A DNA stretch of 64,000 nt from Parvibaculum indicum. GTDB taxonomy: Bacteria > Pseudomonadota > Alphaproteobacteria > Parvibaculales > Parvibaculaceae. The stretch covers positions 124,001-188,000 of the forward strand of contig NZ_JAASQO010000009.1 in assembly GCF_011762095.1 (NCBI RefSeq), given 5' to 3'. The position numbers and the translations under genes were made by a program. Under the pieces are notes generated by a model that saw only the letters and a list, made by a program, of their open reading frames with translations, had not been told where the DNA came from and searched no databases. Each line of letters begins with the position of its first letter. Position 1 is the stretch's first letter. Positions 26,471 through 34,049 of the stretch are shown piece by piece.

Positions 26471-28018
26471 CTATGCGGCGGTACCGAGACGGGCCCCCAC
26501 GGACTCGCGATAGGAAAGCGCCTCTGCGATATGGAGGCGCGTCACGCCTTGCGCGTCCTCCAGATCGGCGAGCGTCCGGGCGACGCGGATGACGCGGTGA
26601 TAACCGCGTGCGGTCAGGCCCATGCGCTCGGCGGCTTCCGTGAGCAGAGTACGGCCCGCATCGTCCGGCGCGGCGATTTTCTCGAGCAATTCGCCTTCGG
26701 CATGAGCGTTGAGGCTTACATTGTTCACCCCCAGAGACTCGAATCGGTCGGCCTGCAGCGCCCGCGCCCGGGCGATGCGGGCGGCAACTTCCGCCGAGCC
26801 TTCGGCGGGCGGCGGCAGGGAGAGATCGGCGGCGGAGACGGGCGGCACTTCCACATTAATGTCGAAACGGTCGAGCAAGGGGCCGGACAGCTTGGCCTGA
26901 TAATCCGCCACGCAGCGGGGTACGCGCGGGCAGGCACGTGCCGCGTCGCCCGCATGGCCGCAGCGGCACGGGTTCATCGCCGCGACGAGCTGGAAGCGGG
27001 CGGGATAGCTCACATGCGCATTGGCGCGGGAGACGACGGCCTCGCCGGTTTCGAGGGGCTGACGCAATGAATCGAGTACCTGGCGGGGAAATTCGGGCAG
27101 TTCGTCCAGAAAGAGCACGCCACGATGGGCCAGCGAAACCTCGCCGGGTTTTGCGCGCAGACCGCCGCCGATCAGCGCGGGCATGGAGGCGGAATGATGC
27201 GGCGCGCGATAGGGCCGGCGCCGGCCCATGCCATGGATCATGAGCTCGCCCGCGATGGAGGCGATCATGGACACCTCCAGCATTTCGCGCGGGGAGAGAT
27301 GCGGCAGGATGCCGGGCAGGCGCGCGGCCAGCATGGATTTGCCGGAGCCCGGCGGCCCCACCATGAGCATGTTGTGGCCTCCCGCGGCCGCCAGTTCCAG
27401 CGCGCGCTTGGCGGAAACCTGGCCCTTGATATCGCGCAGGTCCGGCGCGTTGGGCTCTTCGGCGGCCTTCATCGGCACCGGTTCGGACAGGATCTGCGTG
27501 CCTTTGACGTGGTTCACGAGCTGGATGATGGAGCGCGGCGCAAGAACGCCGCCAGGATTGTCGCCATCCATACCGGCCCAGGCGGCCTCCGGGCCGCAGG
27601 CTTCCGGACAGATGAGACCGCGCCCGCGCGCATTGGCCGCCATCGCAGCCGGCAGCGCGCCGGCGACCGCATTCACCGCGCCGTCGAGCGACAATTCGCC
27701 GATGACGACGAATTTTTCCATCTCCTGCGGGGGCAGGACGCCCATGGCGACGAGCAGGCCCAGCGCGATGGGGAGATCGTAATGCGAGCCTTCCTTGGGC
27801 AGATCGGCGGGCGCGAGATTGACGGTGATGCGCTTGGGCGGAAGGCCCAGGCCGATGGCCGACAGCGCGGCGCGGACGCGCTCGCGGCTTTCGCCCACCG
27901 CCTTGTCGGCAAGCCCCACAATGGTGAAAGCCGGCATGCCGCCCGCGATCTGCACCTGCACGTCGACGGGGCGCGCATCCACGCCCTGAAAAGCCACCGT
28001 CTCGATATGCGCAACCAT
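26471..28018 (-). CDS. comM: YifB/ComM family Mg-chelatase-like AAA+ ATPase
   Basis: The product has 515 aa. An N-terminal Lon-S5-like domain (VDVQVQIAGGMPAFTIVGLADKAVGESRERVRAAL, ITVNLAPADLPKEGSHYDLPIALGLL) is followed by an AAA+ ATPase with Walker A VGPPGSGKSMLAARLPGILP, Walker B GVLFLDELPEF, and a central Cys cluster (NPCRCGHAGDAARACPRVPRC). The C-terminus is the Mg_chelatase C domain. In naturally transformable bacteria the ComM hexameric helicase promotes branch migration during transformation. The family is widespread, and a transformation role here is unproven. GGGTGGGGG precedes the ATG. Its upstream DNA holds the left copy of the 51-bp direct repeat. Confidence 0.93.
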   Translation of the reverse strand: MVAHIETVAFQGVDARPVDVQVQIAGGMPAFTIVGLADKAVGESRERVRAALSAIGLGLPPKRITVNLAPADLPKEGSHYDLPIALGLLVAMGVLPPQEMEKFVVIGELSLDGAVNAVAGALPAAMAANARGRGLICPEACGPEAAWAGMDGDNPGGVLAPRSIIQLVNHVKGTQILSEPVPMKAAEEPNAPDLRDIKGQVSAKRALELAAAGGHNMLMVGPPGSGKSMLAARLPGILPHLSPREMLEVSMIASIAGELMIHGMGRRRPYRAPHHSASMPALIGGGLRAKPGEVSLAHRGVLFLDELPEFPRQVLDSLRQPLETGEAVVSRANAHVSYPARFQLVAAMNPCRCGHAGDAARACPRVPRCVADYQAKLSGPLLDRFDINVEVPPVSAADLSLPPPAEGSAEVAARIARARALQADRFESLGVNNVSLNAHAEGELLEKIAAPDDAGRTLLTEAAERMGLTARGYHRVIRVARTLADLEDAQGVTRLHIAEALSYRESVGARLGTAA

Positions 28019-28059
28019 GAAAAGCCCCCACCCGTCCCGATCGGCCGCCCGCTTCGATT

Positions 28060-28110
28060 ATGGAGAAACCTTCGCGTGAATCAGCCGTTTCAGTCAAGAA
28101 CGAAAAGGGA
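28060..28110 (+). repeat. Left copy of a 51-bp imperfect direct repeat
   Basis: This block matches 29924-29974 at 43 of 51 positions, with the last 23 nt (GTTTCAGTCAAGAACGAAAA plus GGG) identical. It lies 42 nt upstream of the comM-like start and immediately left of the A/T-rich 529-aa gene. Both copies begin ATGGAGAAA and are open for 17 codons in the same frame (13 of 17 residues identical, ending VSVKNEKG), though no full gene follows. Confidence 0.85.
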
Positions 28111-28140
28111 ACCTGTCAACAGGGCAGATCGCGCCCCGCA

Positions 28141-29730
28141 TTATCCGTGGCGCCGCCTCCCCACCCACGTCACTGCGAAGGGCACGGCGGATAGGATCGT
28201 GAGCGCCGCAACAAAGAACAGGCCAAGCCCCCAAAAACGGTCATAGGGCATTAGTCCTGCGATCATGAAGGCTAGGACGGCATAAACAACAAGGGAAACA
28301 AAGAATATCCTCTTCTTAGACTTGTGCTTGTTCCTCAGATCCGTCGCGATCAGGAAATATCCGGAAGCGACAAGCAAGACAAAAGCGATCGACAAGACCG
28401 CCACAGCTTCCAGTATTTCCGAAGCCGGGGCGCTGAAAATGTCGGCGCCTTCAACATCGAAGAAGAGGGACAGAAGAATTGCCGAAAGAAGATAGACGAC
28501 GTACCCGACAATGGTCGCCAGAAGGAACGCCGCATGACTCGTCCAGGAACTCCCGTCAAAGAAGGAGACCGTCCGCGCGCCCTTGCGAACGCCGCCTTGC
28601 CGGAGCGACTGCACGCCGGAAAAAACGATGAATGCGACACCGGCGAGAGGGATCAGCCAGTACGGTCCATAATCCGTCGCCAATGTCTTTTTCGGTTTTT
28701 CGGGTTTCTCGGCTTCGGCGGGAGCCGCCTTTTCCTTGATGGCGAACGGTTTGGAGCCCATCACCTTCTTGCCAAGAAGAGACGCCAGCTCTGCGCCCAC
28801 TTCATTCGCGGCTTCGGGTGAGTTGAAATAAAGATTAAAAGAACTCAGCCTTAATTTATAGGATCTCTTTTCCGTTGTTGTAAAAGACTTCGCACAATCA
28901 CTACGCTTTTCACATTTGATGTCGATCCGGTAACATTCGTTTTGTCGGGCAAAATTCACGGAAACAGCTTCTTCCAGACGAACCGAATGCATGTCACCCG
29001 TCGATGTTATCTTGTTTTTTTTATTACTATAATACTGCCGACCCTTGACTTGTATTTCCCCATTCTTCGTAACCCTGACAGCGCCCCTCGGATGTTTCAT
29101 GACGAAGAAGCCTCCGTCACAGACCGAGCCCGACAAATGTTTCCGCAGCAGGGAGTCCAGTCGCTGGAGCGCATTCGGAGGAAATACCGGCTCCTTCTTG
29201 GCTTCTACTGCCGCTTCCTGCGTGCTTTTGAACGGGATTACCTGGTCCGATTTGTAGGACGGAATATTGACGTGCTCTCGCACCGTATGATTGGTGGTCC
29301 AGCTCATAGGCTGATAGCGATAGCCGAAAGACGATTTTACATACTCGGTAAGTTTCGAGGTTCTGGAGCTTTTGGTACGAAACGAGTACCGAAAATTCTT
29401 CTTCGGGGCCACGTGCCACCCATCCAGCCATCCGCCCCGGCCTCCCGGCATAGTGTAGACCGCATAGCCGCCACGTTTCCTGAACGCGAAGAGAACCTGT
29501 TTGTCCTCACCATGAAATACCTGGCGGAACTCGCCAACCCGCAGCTTGTACCACCCTTTCACCTCCCAATCGCGCCAGCCGAACAATGCCAGGCCGCGGA
29601 CTGCCACCGAATAATAAATGTCCTCATTACCGGTGTTCTTGAAAGTAATATAGAAAGTGTCCGCTCTGGATATTGAGCTGTTCATAAAAAGGCACGAAAA
29701 CAAAACGGAAAAAAGAACTATTATTCTCAT
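28141..29730 (-). CDS. A/T-rich multi-pass membrane protein with an exported DUF1036-like N-terminal domain
   Basis: The product has 529 aa. It has a signal peptide (residues 1-23, ending SISRA), then a region resembling DUF1036 (FKNTGNEDIYYSVAVRG ... KGWYKLRVGEFRQVF). A second exported domain has four or more Cys (SVCDGG, NECYRIDIKCEKRSDC). A Lys/Pro/Glu-rich linker (about 340-362) is followed by about five transmembrane helices (about 370-522). AAGG/AGGTG lies just before the ATG. Base and codon use are visibly more A/T-rich than any neighbour, especially over the first 330 codons, which suggests recent acquisition. It is bracketed by two copies of a 51-bp direct repeat. The function is unknown; DUF1036 resemblance is tentative and confined to the N-terminus. 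Confidence 0.75.
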   Translation of the reverse strand: MRIIVLFSVLFSCLFMNSSISRADTFYITFKNTGNEDIYYSVAVRGLALFGWRDWEVKGWYKLRVGEFRQVFHGEDKQVLFAFRKRGGYAVYTMPGGRGGWLDGWHVAPKKNFRYSFRTKSSRTSKLTEYVKSSFGYRYQPMSWTTNHTVREHVNIPSYKSDQVIPFKSTQEAAVEAKKEPVFPPNALQRLDSLLRKHLSGSVCDGGFFVMKHPRGAVRVTKNGEIQVKGRQYYSNKKNKITSTGDMHSVRLEEAVSVNFARQNECYRIDIKCEKRSDCAKSFTTTEKRSYKLRLSSFNLYFNSPEAANEVGAELASLLGKKVMGSKPFAIKEKAAPAEAEKPEKPKKTLATDYGPYWLIPLAGVAFIVFSGVQSLRQGGVRKGARTVSFFDGSSWTSHAAFLLATIVGYVVYLLSAILLSLFFDVEGADIFSAPASEILEAVAVLSIAFVLLVASGYFLIATDLRNKHKSKKRIFFVSLVVYAVLAFMIAGLMPYDRFWGLGLFFVAALTILSAVPFAVTWVGRRRHG

Positions 29731-30075
29731 ACCACACCTTGAAAATGATGGCCGGTCGTAATCCTCAGAACTTAGGACGAGGCAACGGGTGGCGATTTTA
29801 GGCTCGCCCCTGAAATGACTGATGAGCGGTTTGAGAACCTACAGCGCGGACCTGCGCCTTGACGGACCGTGCTTTGACGCCCCTGAAAGTCCCCGCCTGC
29901 CTCTGCCCTCTCCGATATCCTGTTATGGAGAAAGGCTGGCGTGAAAGATCGGTTTCAGTCAAGAACGAAAAGGGTCCTTATGGACGATCCGCAGCGCGCA
30001 GGTGTTTGAGGCTTGCCGATGCGCTGCCACGATGCCATTTGTGGCCGGTTCGTCCGAAACAAGGTCTTCTTTCAT
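29731..30075. other. Non-coding gap carrying the right repeat copy
   Basis: About 345 nt separate the 529-aa gene (minus) from the small reading frame and MFS gene (plus). The first 100 nt are A/T-rich and presumably hold the promoter of the 529-aa gene. The right copy of the direct repeat is at 29924-29974. A frame from 29859 running through the repeat into the MFS gene is open, but it is out of phase with that gene and shows no family resemblance. Confidence 0.5.
29924..29974 (+). repeat. Right copy of the 51-bp imperfect direct repeat
   Basis: 43/51 identical to 28060-28110, in the same orientation, 1864 nt away. The terminal 23 nt are identical. The eight mismatches fall in four codons of the shared ATG frame, all changing the amino acid. 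Together the copies bracket exactly one gene. Confidence 0.85.
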
Positions 30076-30162
30076 ATGCCGATCCGCCGCGCCGCCATTA
30101 TTACAACCCTATTGTCACTCTTCATCGTTTCCCCGACATTGGCGAAACGGATCGGCGAGTAG
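30076..30162 (+). CDS. Possible 28-aa exported peptide or signal-peptide remnant
   Basis: The frame reads MPIRRAAIITTLLSLFIVSP, then TLAKRIGE and a TAG stop. This is a textbook Sec signal sequence: basic n-region, hydrophobic core and an SPTLA-K cleavage site. The mature end has just five residues. AAGG lies 11 nt before the ATG. It may be the surviving 5' end of a lost exported-protein gene, a genuine tiny peptide, or chance. It ends 21 nt before the MFS start. Confidence 0.3.
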   Translation: MPIRRAAIITTLLSLFIVSPTLAKRIGE

Positions 30163-30183
30163 CGGGAGGCGCGGACCGAAGGG

Positions 30184-31317
30184 ATGCGACAAGGGGCGAG
30201 AACAACCAGCATTGTGCTTGGCGCCGCCATCGTGGCAGGCGTGCTGGGCCGCTCGATCGAGCTTGTTCTTCCCGTCATTCTGGATTCGGCCGGGCGTGGG
30301 CTCGGCCTGTCCAATGCCGGACTGGGCCTGTTTGCCGGCGCCGAACTGGCCGGCGTGACGCTTTGCTCGCTTGCCGCCTTCCGTCTCGGCAAATGGCTCG
30401 CCCCGGGGCCCACCGCCCTTTTCGGCGCGCTGATGCTGGCCACAACCAACCTTCTGACCGGCTATGCCGACACATTGCTTCCGATCGTCCTGCTTCGTTT
30501 CGCAGCCGGCCTGCTGGGCGAGGGCGCCTTGCTGGTCGTTGCGGTTTCGCTGCTCGGATCGGGCCGGAACGCAGCCCGTGTCTATGCCGCGTTCATGGCC
30601 TTGCAGATGCTTTTCGGCGCCGGGGCGCTTGTCGGCTTCGGCATGGCGGATACCGCCGGCGGCTTCACCGCCGTGATGCAGCTCGCCGCCGCGATCTGCG
30701 TCGGCGGCGTGATCGCGGCCGTTTTCCTGCCCTGGCACCAGGTCATTGACGGGCACGACAGGACATCGGCCGGCGGGCCGGGAAATGCGGGCATGTGGAT
30801 GGCGCTCGCGGGTATGGGCATATTTCATATCGGCCTTGCCGGCGCATGGGCCTTCATGCAGCAAAAGGCGACGAGCCTCGGCCTGGATGCCGCCACGGGT
30901 GGCAGTATTCTGGCGGTGATGATGCTGAGCGGGCTGGCCGGTACGCTGTATGTCGTTCTGCGCGGGGCGCCGCGCGGTATCCTCACAGGCACCTGCATCG
31001 TCTACGCGGCGGCGGCGATCACCGGCATGTCGACCGGCAATCCCGTAATTTTCACTCTGGCGGGCATCACGCTGATGGTGGCCTGGAATTTGTCGGTGCC
31101 CGGCCAGGTGGCGCTTCTCGGGGTGGAGTTGAAGGGCACGGACCATCTGGCGCTTGTGCCCGGTTTCCAGGGTGTCGGCCTCGCGGGAGGCCCCGTGGTG
31201 GCCGGGCTGGTCAGCTCGCCGGGCCAGTATGCGGGGCTCGCCACGCTGGTCTTCCTGGCGGCGGGGCTCAGCATGTTTCTTTTCATAACCGCATCGCGCT
31301 ACGCTGACCGCTCCTGA
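30184..31317 (+). CDS. MFS transporter
   Basis: This 377-aa integral membrane protein has 11-12 hydrophobic helices and the two-bundle layout of major facilitator transporters. It starts with TTSIVLGAAIVAGVLGRSIELVLPVILDSAGRGLGLSNAGLGLFAGAELAG; the motif-A region between TM2 and TM3 is weak. The size is at the short end for the superfamily, like YbfB/CynX-type carriers. The substrate is not predictable. GGGAGG lies 14 nt upstream and AAGGG directly abuts the ATG, so initiation is not ideal. The next gene follows after 32 nt on the same strand, suggesting a two-gene operon. Base composition returns to the GC-rich norm here. Confidence 0.82.
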   Translation: MRQGARTTSIVLGAAIVAGVLGRSIELVLPVILDSAGRGLGLSNAGLGLFAGAELAGVTLCSLAAFRLGKWLAPGPTALFGALMLATTNLLTGYADTLLPIVLLRFAAGLLGEGALLVVAVSLLGSGRNAARVYAAFMALQMLFGAGALVGFGMADTAGGFTAVMQLAAAICVGGVIAAVFLPWHQVIDGHDRTSAGGPGNAGMWMALAGMGIFHIGLAGAWAFMQQKATSLGLDAATGGSILAVMMLSGLAGTLYVVLRGAPRGILTGTCIVYAAAAITGMSTGNPVIFTLAGITLMVAWNLSVPGQVALLGVELKGTDHLALVPGFQGVGLAGGPVVAGLVSSPGQYAGLATLVFLAAGLSMFLFITASRYADRS

Positions 31318-31349
31318 ATCGGCTATCCAAATTGGCTTCGGGGGGAGTC

Positions 31350-32015
31350 ATGTTCTACGAACGCTATTGCGCAAAAGTCATCACCGACATCATCCAGGTC
31401 GTGGTCGGCCTCGGCCTCGTCACTTTGCTGATGAACTATGTCTATGTCGGTACCGGCCATTCCACACTTTTGAACGATCCGGAATTCCGGTTGCGCTGCG
31501 TGCTGCTGCTTCTGACGATCCTTTTTGCGACCTACCACCTGATCGGCTACATCGCCGATTTCGCGACGGCCGAAAATAACGGCCACTGGGAAGTCCGAAC
31601 GAGAAGCCCGTCGAAAATTATATTGCTCTTCATGCTCGACCTGACGGCTGTCGGCATCGTGGCTGCCATGTTCGCCGTCCTCTATGTAACGGATGAGGGG
31701 TCGGTGTCCGATTTCGATGTGGTGTGGGCCGATCTCTCCGCCCTGGCCGGTCTTGCTGCAAGCTGGCACGGATTGATGCTGGTCTGGCACCTTATCGCCG
31801 GTCCCAGAGTGCGGGCCCTGCTGACGCATATTGCGATGGGTGTGAGCTTTCTCGTGCTTTCCTGTCTGGCCTATCACGACGGCAATACCGGTTTCTTCAC
31901 GGTGAGCACCGTCTTCTGGACGGCGCTGTTTGCAATTGTCGTTGCGCTTTTGTATTTCGTACGCGGTCGGCGGCTCATTCGGAACGCCATCGCGACGGTG
32001 GAAAAATCCGTCTGA
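31350..32015 (+). CDS. Integral membrane protein of unknown function
   Basis: The product has 221 aa with about six transmembrane helices (about residues 12-32, 46-67, 85-107, 120-142, 150-170, 180-202). It has no signal peptide and no recognised motif. The internal HWEVRTRSPSKI stretch and the basic VRGRRLIRNAIATVEKS tail are probably cytoplasmic. The frame extends six codons further upstream, but the ATG at 31350 has GGGGGGAG 3-9 nt before it. It is probably co-transcribed with the MFS gene; any partnership in transport is guesswork. It converges on the GFA-like gene with a 50-nt gap lacking a hairpin. Confidence 0.75.
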   Translation: MFYERYCAKVITDIIQVVVGLGLVTLLMNYVYVGTGHSTLLNDPEFRLRCVLLLLTILFATYHLIGYIADFATAENNGHWEVRTRSPSKIILLFMLDLTAVGIVAAMFAVLYVTDEGSVSDFDVVWADLSALAGLAASWHGLMLVWHLIAGPRVRALLTHIAMGVSFLVLSCLAYHDGNTGFFTVSTVFWTALFAIVVALLYFVRGRRLIRNAIATVEKSV

Positions 32016-32065
32016 CGCGGCTGGACCATACGAGCCCGACGCCGAATATCGAACACCGCAGAGGT

Positions 32066-32509
32066 TCACGCCCCGGCAATTTCGATCGTTGCCGGGGTCC
32101 AGATTTCCTGCCAGCGCCCGACCTTTTCATCCCGGCCGAGCTGTTGCGGGGAGACTGTCTGGCGATCGCCAAACGCAACGTCCCCGTCGATACACCGCAC
32201 ATTCACCGTGCCGATGGTCTTTCCCGCATCCTCGAAGATTGCGCCAACATAGACGCCGCACTCGCGGCAGATGAGGCATTCCACGGCGCCGGAACCCTGC
32301 CGGTAGCGGGAAAGCGCATCCGCTCCCTTCGCATGGAAAACGAGGCGGCCTTCAGGGTCGGAGACATAGGCGGCGTCATGCTTCACGCAGAAGGAGCAAT
32401 CGCAGGCGCGTGGGCGATAGTCGGCAGGCGGGATCGCGGTTTCGAAGCGGAGCGACAGCCGCCCGCAATGGCAGCTCCCGTCCAGGACATGTCGGCCTGT
32501 CATTCGCAC
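32066..32509 (-). CDS. GFA-family (Gfa/CENP-V fold) zinc protein
   Basis: The product has 147 aa with the zinc-ligand pattern of the GFA family: GSCHCG near residue 13, ACDCSFC near residue 34, and CLICRECGVYVG near residue 79. Founding members were described as glutathione-dependent formaldehyde-activating enzymes, but many homologues have no known activity, so the reaction should not be assumed. The start is either the first or second Met (MRMTG). It is the last gene of a four-gene minus-strand run, with a gap of only 7 nt after the preceding gene. Confidence 0.85.
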   Translation of the reverse strand: MRMTGRHVLDGSCHCGRLSLRFETAIPPADYRPRACDCSFCVKHDAAYVSDPEGRLVFHAKGADALSRYRQGSGAVECLICRECGVYVGAIFEDAGKTIGTVNVRCIDGDVAFGDRQTVSPQQLGRDEKVGRWQEIWTPATIEIAGA

Positions 32510-32516
32510 CTCCCGC

Positions 32517-33512
32517 TCACTTCGCCCCGATCACCGCATCCCTTGCGAGCCACGGCGCAAGGTCCTTCCAGGGCATCGTCACCGTGTGGTCGCCAATGGC
32601 ATAGGGCCCGACCGAATAGACGGGGAAATTGACGCCCAGCCCCTCTCGCGTCACGACCCAGTTGTCCGGATCGCCGACCATCTTCGCGATCGTCTCGGGC
32701 GCCTCGTCGAACAGGCCGTAATCGTCGCCGAGAATCTCGTGCAGACCGTCCAGCGCATGGTCGGCGAGCGCTTTCTGCCAGCCGTCCCTTGCGAAGATGT
32801 CCGTCGCCCGCAGCGGCCGCGCCTCATCAAGTCGAAAATTCACATGCTTTGCCGCGCCGAAGCCGTGGGCCGCGCCGACATGAAACTCCCAGCGGAAGAT
32901 ATCGAGACTGGCGAAATTTGCCGTCGCCTCGTTGAGCTTGAACCAGGTGGAGCGCTGCTGCTCGCCATCGAAACCGTTCCAGAGATCGGACTGTTCGGCA
33001 ACAAGCGCATTAAAAGCGCGCTCCCCTGCGCTTTCCGGGGCGTCGATCTCGAAGCTCACGGTTTCGCGATACTGCATCCGGTTGGCACCGGGCATTTCTT
33101 CCTCGCCCTTTTTCTCGGGCGCGATGAATGTCCACTCGTCGAGGGTCAGGAATATGCGGCCGGCTTTTTCCGTCACCGCGCGGCTGAGAAATTTCAGCCG
33201 CTCGCGATACCAGGGTTTCAGACATGCTGCCTGCGTCTCGACATCGCTCTGCGGGCAGGCCTTGTCCAGAAAACGCAGCCACGACACCTGGCTGTCGCGC
33301 AATCCGGTCGCGGCTTTCCCGGACATGCGCGCGCGGGCGCCGGCGTAGAGCGCGGCCATGATCTCGTCGTCGGTCGAAAGGTCGTCGGTCTTGCAGATGG
33401 CCGTTTCGCGCGGGCCGGACGCCTTGTCGCAATCGAAGCTCGCCGCCCGCGCCGATCCGACCGTCAGCAGAAGCCCCGTGAGGACGGCCGTCATGGCCGC
33501 GGCATATTTCAT
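32517..33512 (-). CDS. Exported DUF1311 (LprI-like) / DUF3298-like protein
   Basis: The product has 331 aa with a signal peptide (cleaved after ARA, about residue 23). Residues 24-100 match the LprI N-terminal or DUF1311 pattern: FDCDKASGPRETAICKTDDLSTDDEIMAALY, then LRDSQVSWLRFLDKACP, with paired Cys for disulfides. The C-terminal half resembles the RsiV-type DUF3298 fold (ANFASLDIFRWEFHVGAAHGFGAAKHVNF, GVNFPVYSVGPYAIGDHTVTMPWKDL). LprI-like domains can inhibit lysozyme in other bacteria; whether this one does is unknown. It sits between the HugZ-like gene (12 nt upstream) and the GFA-like gene, so co-transcription is likely. Confidence 0.78.
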   Translation of the reverse strand: MKYAAAMTAVLTGLLLTVGSARAASFDCDKASGPRETAICKTDDLSTDDEIMAALYAGARARMSGKAATGLRDSQVSWLRFLDKACPQSDVETQAACLKPWYRERLKFLSRAVTEKAGRIFLTLDEWTFIAPEKKGEEEMPGANRMQYRETVSFEIDAPESAGERAFNALVAEQSDLWNGFDGEQQRSTWFKLNEATANFASLDIFRWEFHVGAAHGFGAAKHVNFRLDEARPLRATDIFARDGWQKALADHALDGLHEILGDDYGLFDEAPETIAKMVGDPDNWVVTREGLGVNFPVYSVGPYAIGDHTVTMPWKDLAPWLARDAVIGAK

Positions 33513-33524
33513 GTCGTCCCCCTC

Positions 33525-34049
33525 CTACGCCTTGGCCGACAGCATGTCCGAGGGGGTCAGTTCATACGCCTTGCCGAACCCGCCATTGAGACTGCCGCGC
33601 AACGGCGCCAGACGAAAAAAGGCAAAGTCGGGAAAGTCGATATAGAGTTTCGACTTCGGATGACGGACAAGCCAGCGCTCGCGCAATCGCGCATGCATAT
33701 CGCTGTCGTGCGCCACCCGCTCCGCCTCGGCGATAACGGTGAGACGCGGATGGGTGAGCGGATCGCCCTTCGCCTCCTTGATCATGCCGGGCTCGCCTAC
33801 CAGCAGCGAGCAGCGCCCATCCGCTTCGATGGCGGGCGTGTGGGCAGCAAGTTTCGAGGTAAGGATCACCGGCGTCCCGTCCTCGTCGAGCGCCAGGGCG
33901 ACGCGACTTGCCAGCGGATGGCCGGTCGCGGGATCGAGTGCGGCAATCGCCGCATAGTCCGCCCGGGCCATCAGCTCGTGCACCAGCGCGCGCGCCTCGT
34001 CGTCGGTGGGCTGGAGGATGTCTTCCTTCTTCTTCGCCGCGTCGCTCAT
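33525..34049 (-). CDS. HugZ-like pyridoxamine 5'-phosphate oxidase-fold protein
   Basis: This 174-aa FMN-binding split-barrel protein has LVHELMARADYAAIAALDPATGHPLASRVALALDEDGTPVILTSKLAAHTPAIEADGRCSLLVG near the N-terminus and the ending RGSLNGGFGKAYELTPSDM. The GGFGKA end is typical of the HugZ group, which in some pathogens degrades haem. The C-terminal haem-binding DUF2470 domain of full-length HugZ is absent, so haem oxygenase activity is doubtful. The ATGA overlap with the dipeptidase stop (4 nt) indicates coupling. Confidence 0.82.
   Translation of the reverse strand: MSDAAKKKEDILQPTDDEARALVHELMARADYAAIAALDPATGHPLASRVALALDEDGTPVILTSKLAAHTPAIEADGRCSLLVGEPGMIKEAKGDPLTHPRLTVIAEAERVAHDSDMHARLRERWLVRHPKSKLYIDFPDFAFFRLAPLRGSLNGGFGKAYELTPSDMLSAKA

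Noticed and set aside
28060-28110. Reading the repeat as a sigma-70 promoter (TTGACT on the minus strand)
   Set aside because: No acceptable -10 lies 16-18 nt away; the CATAAT present is 29 nt from the TTGACT.
29859-30749. 296-codon plus-strand frame starting before the right repeat copy
   Set aside because: It overlaps the MFS gene out of phase and has Arg-rich, non-globular composition. The part that overlaps the repeat is noted in the repeat entries.
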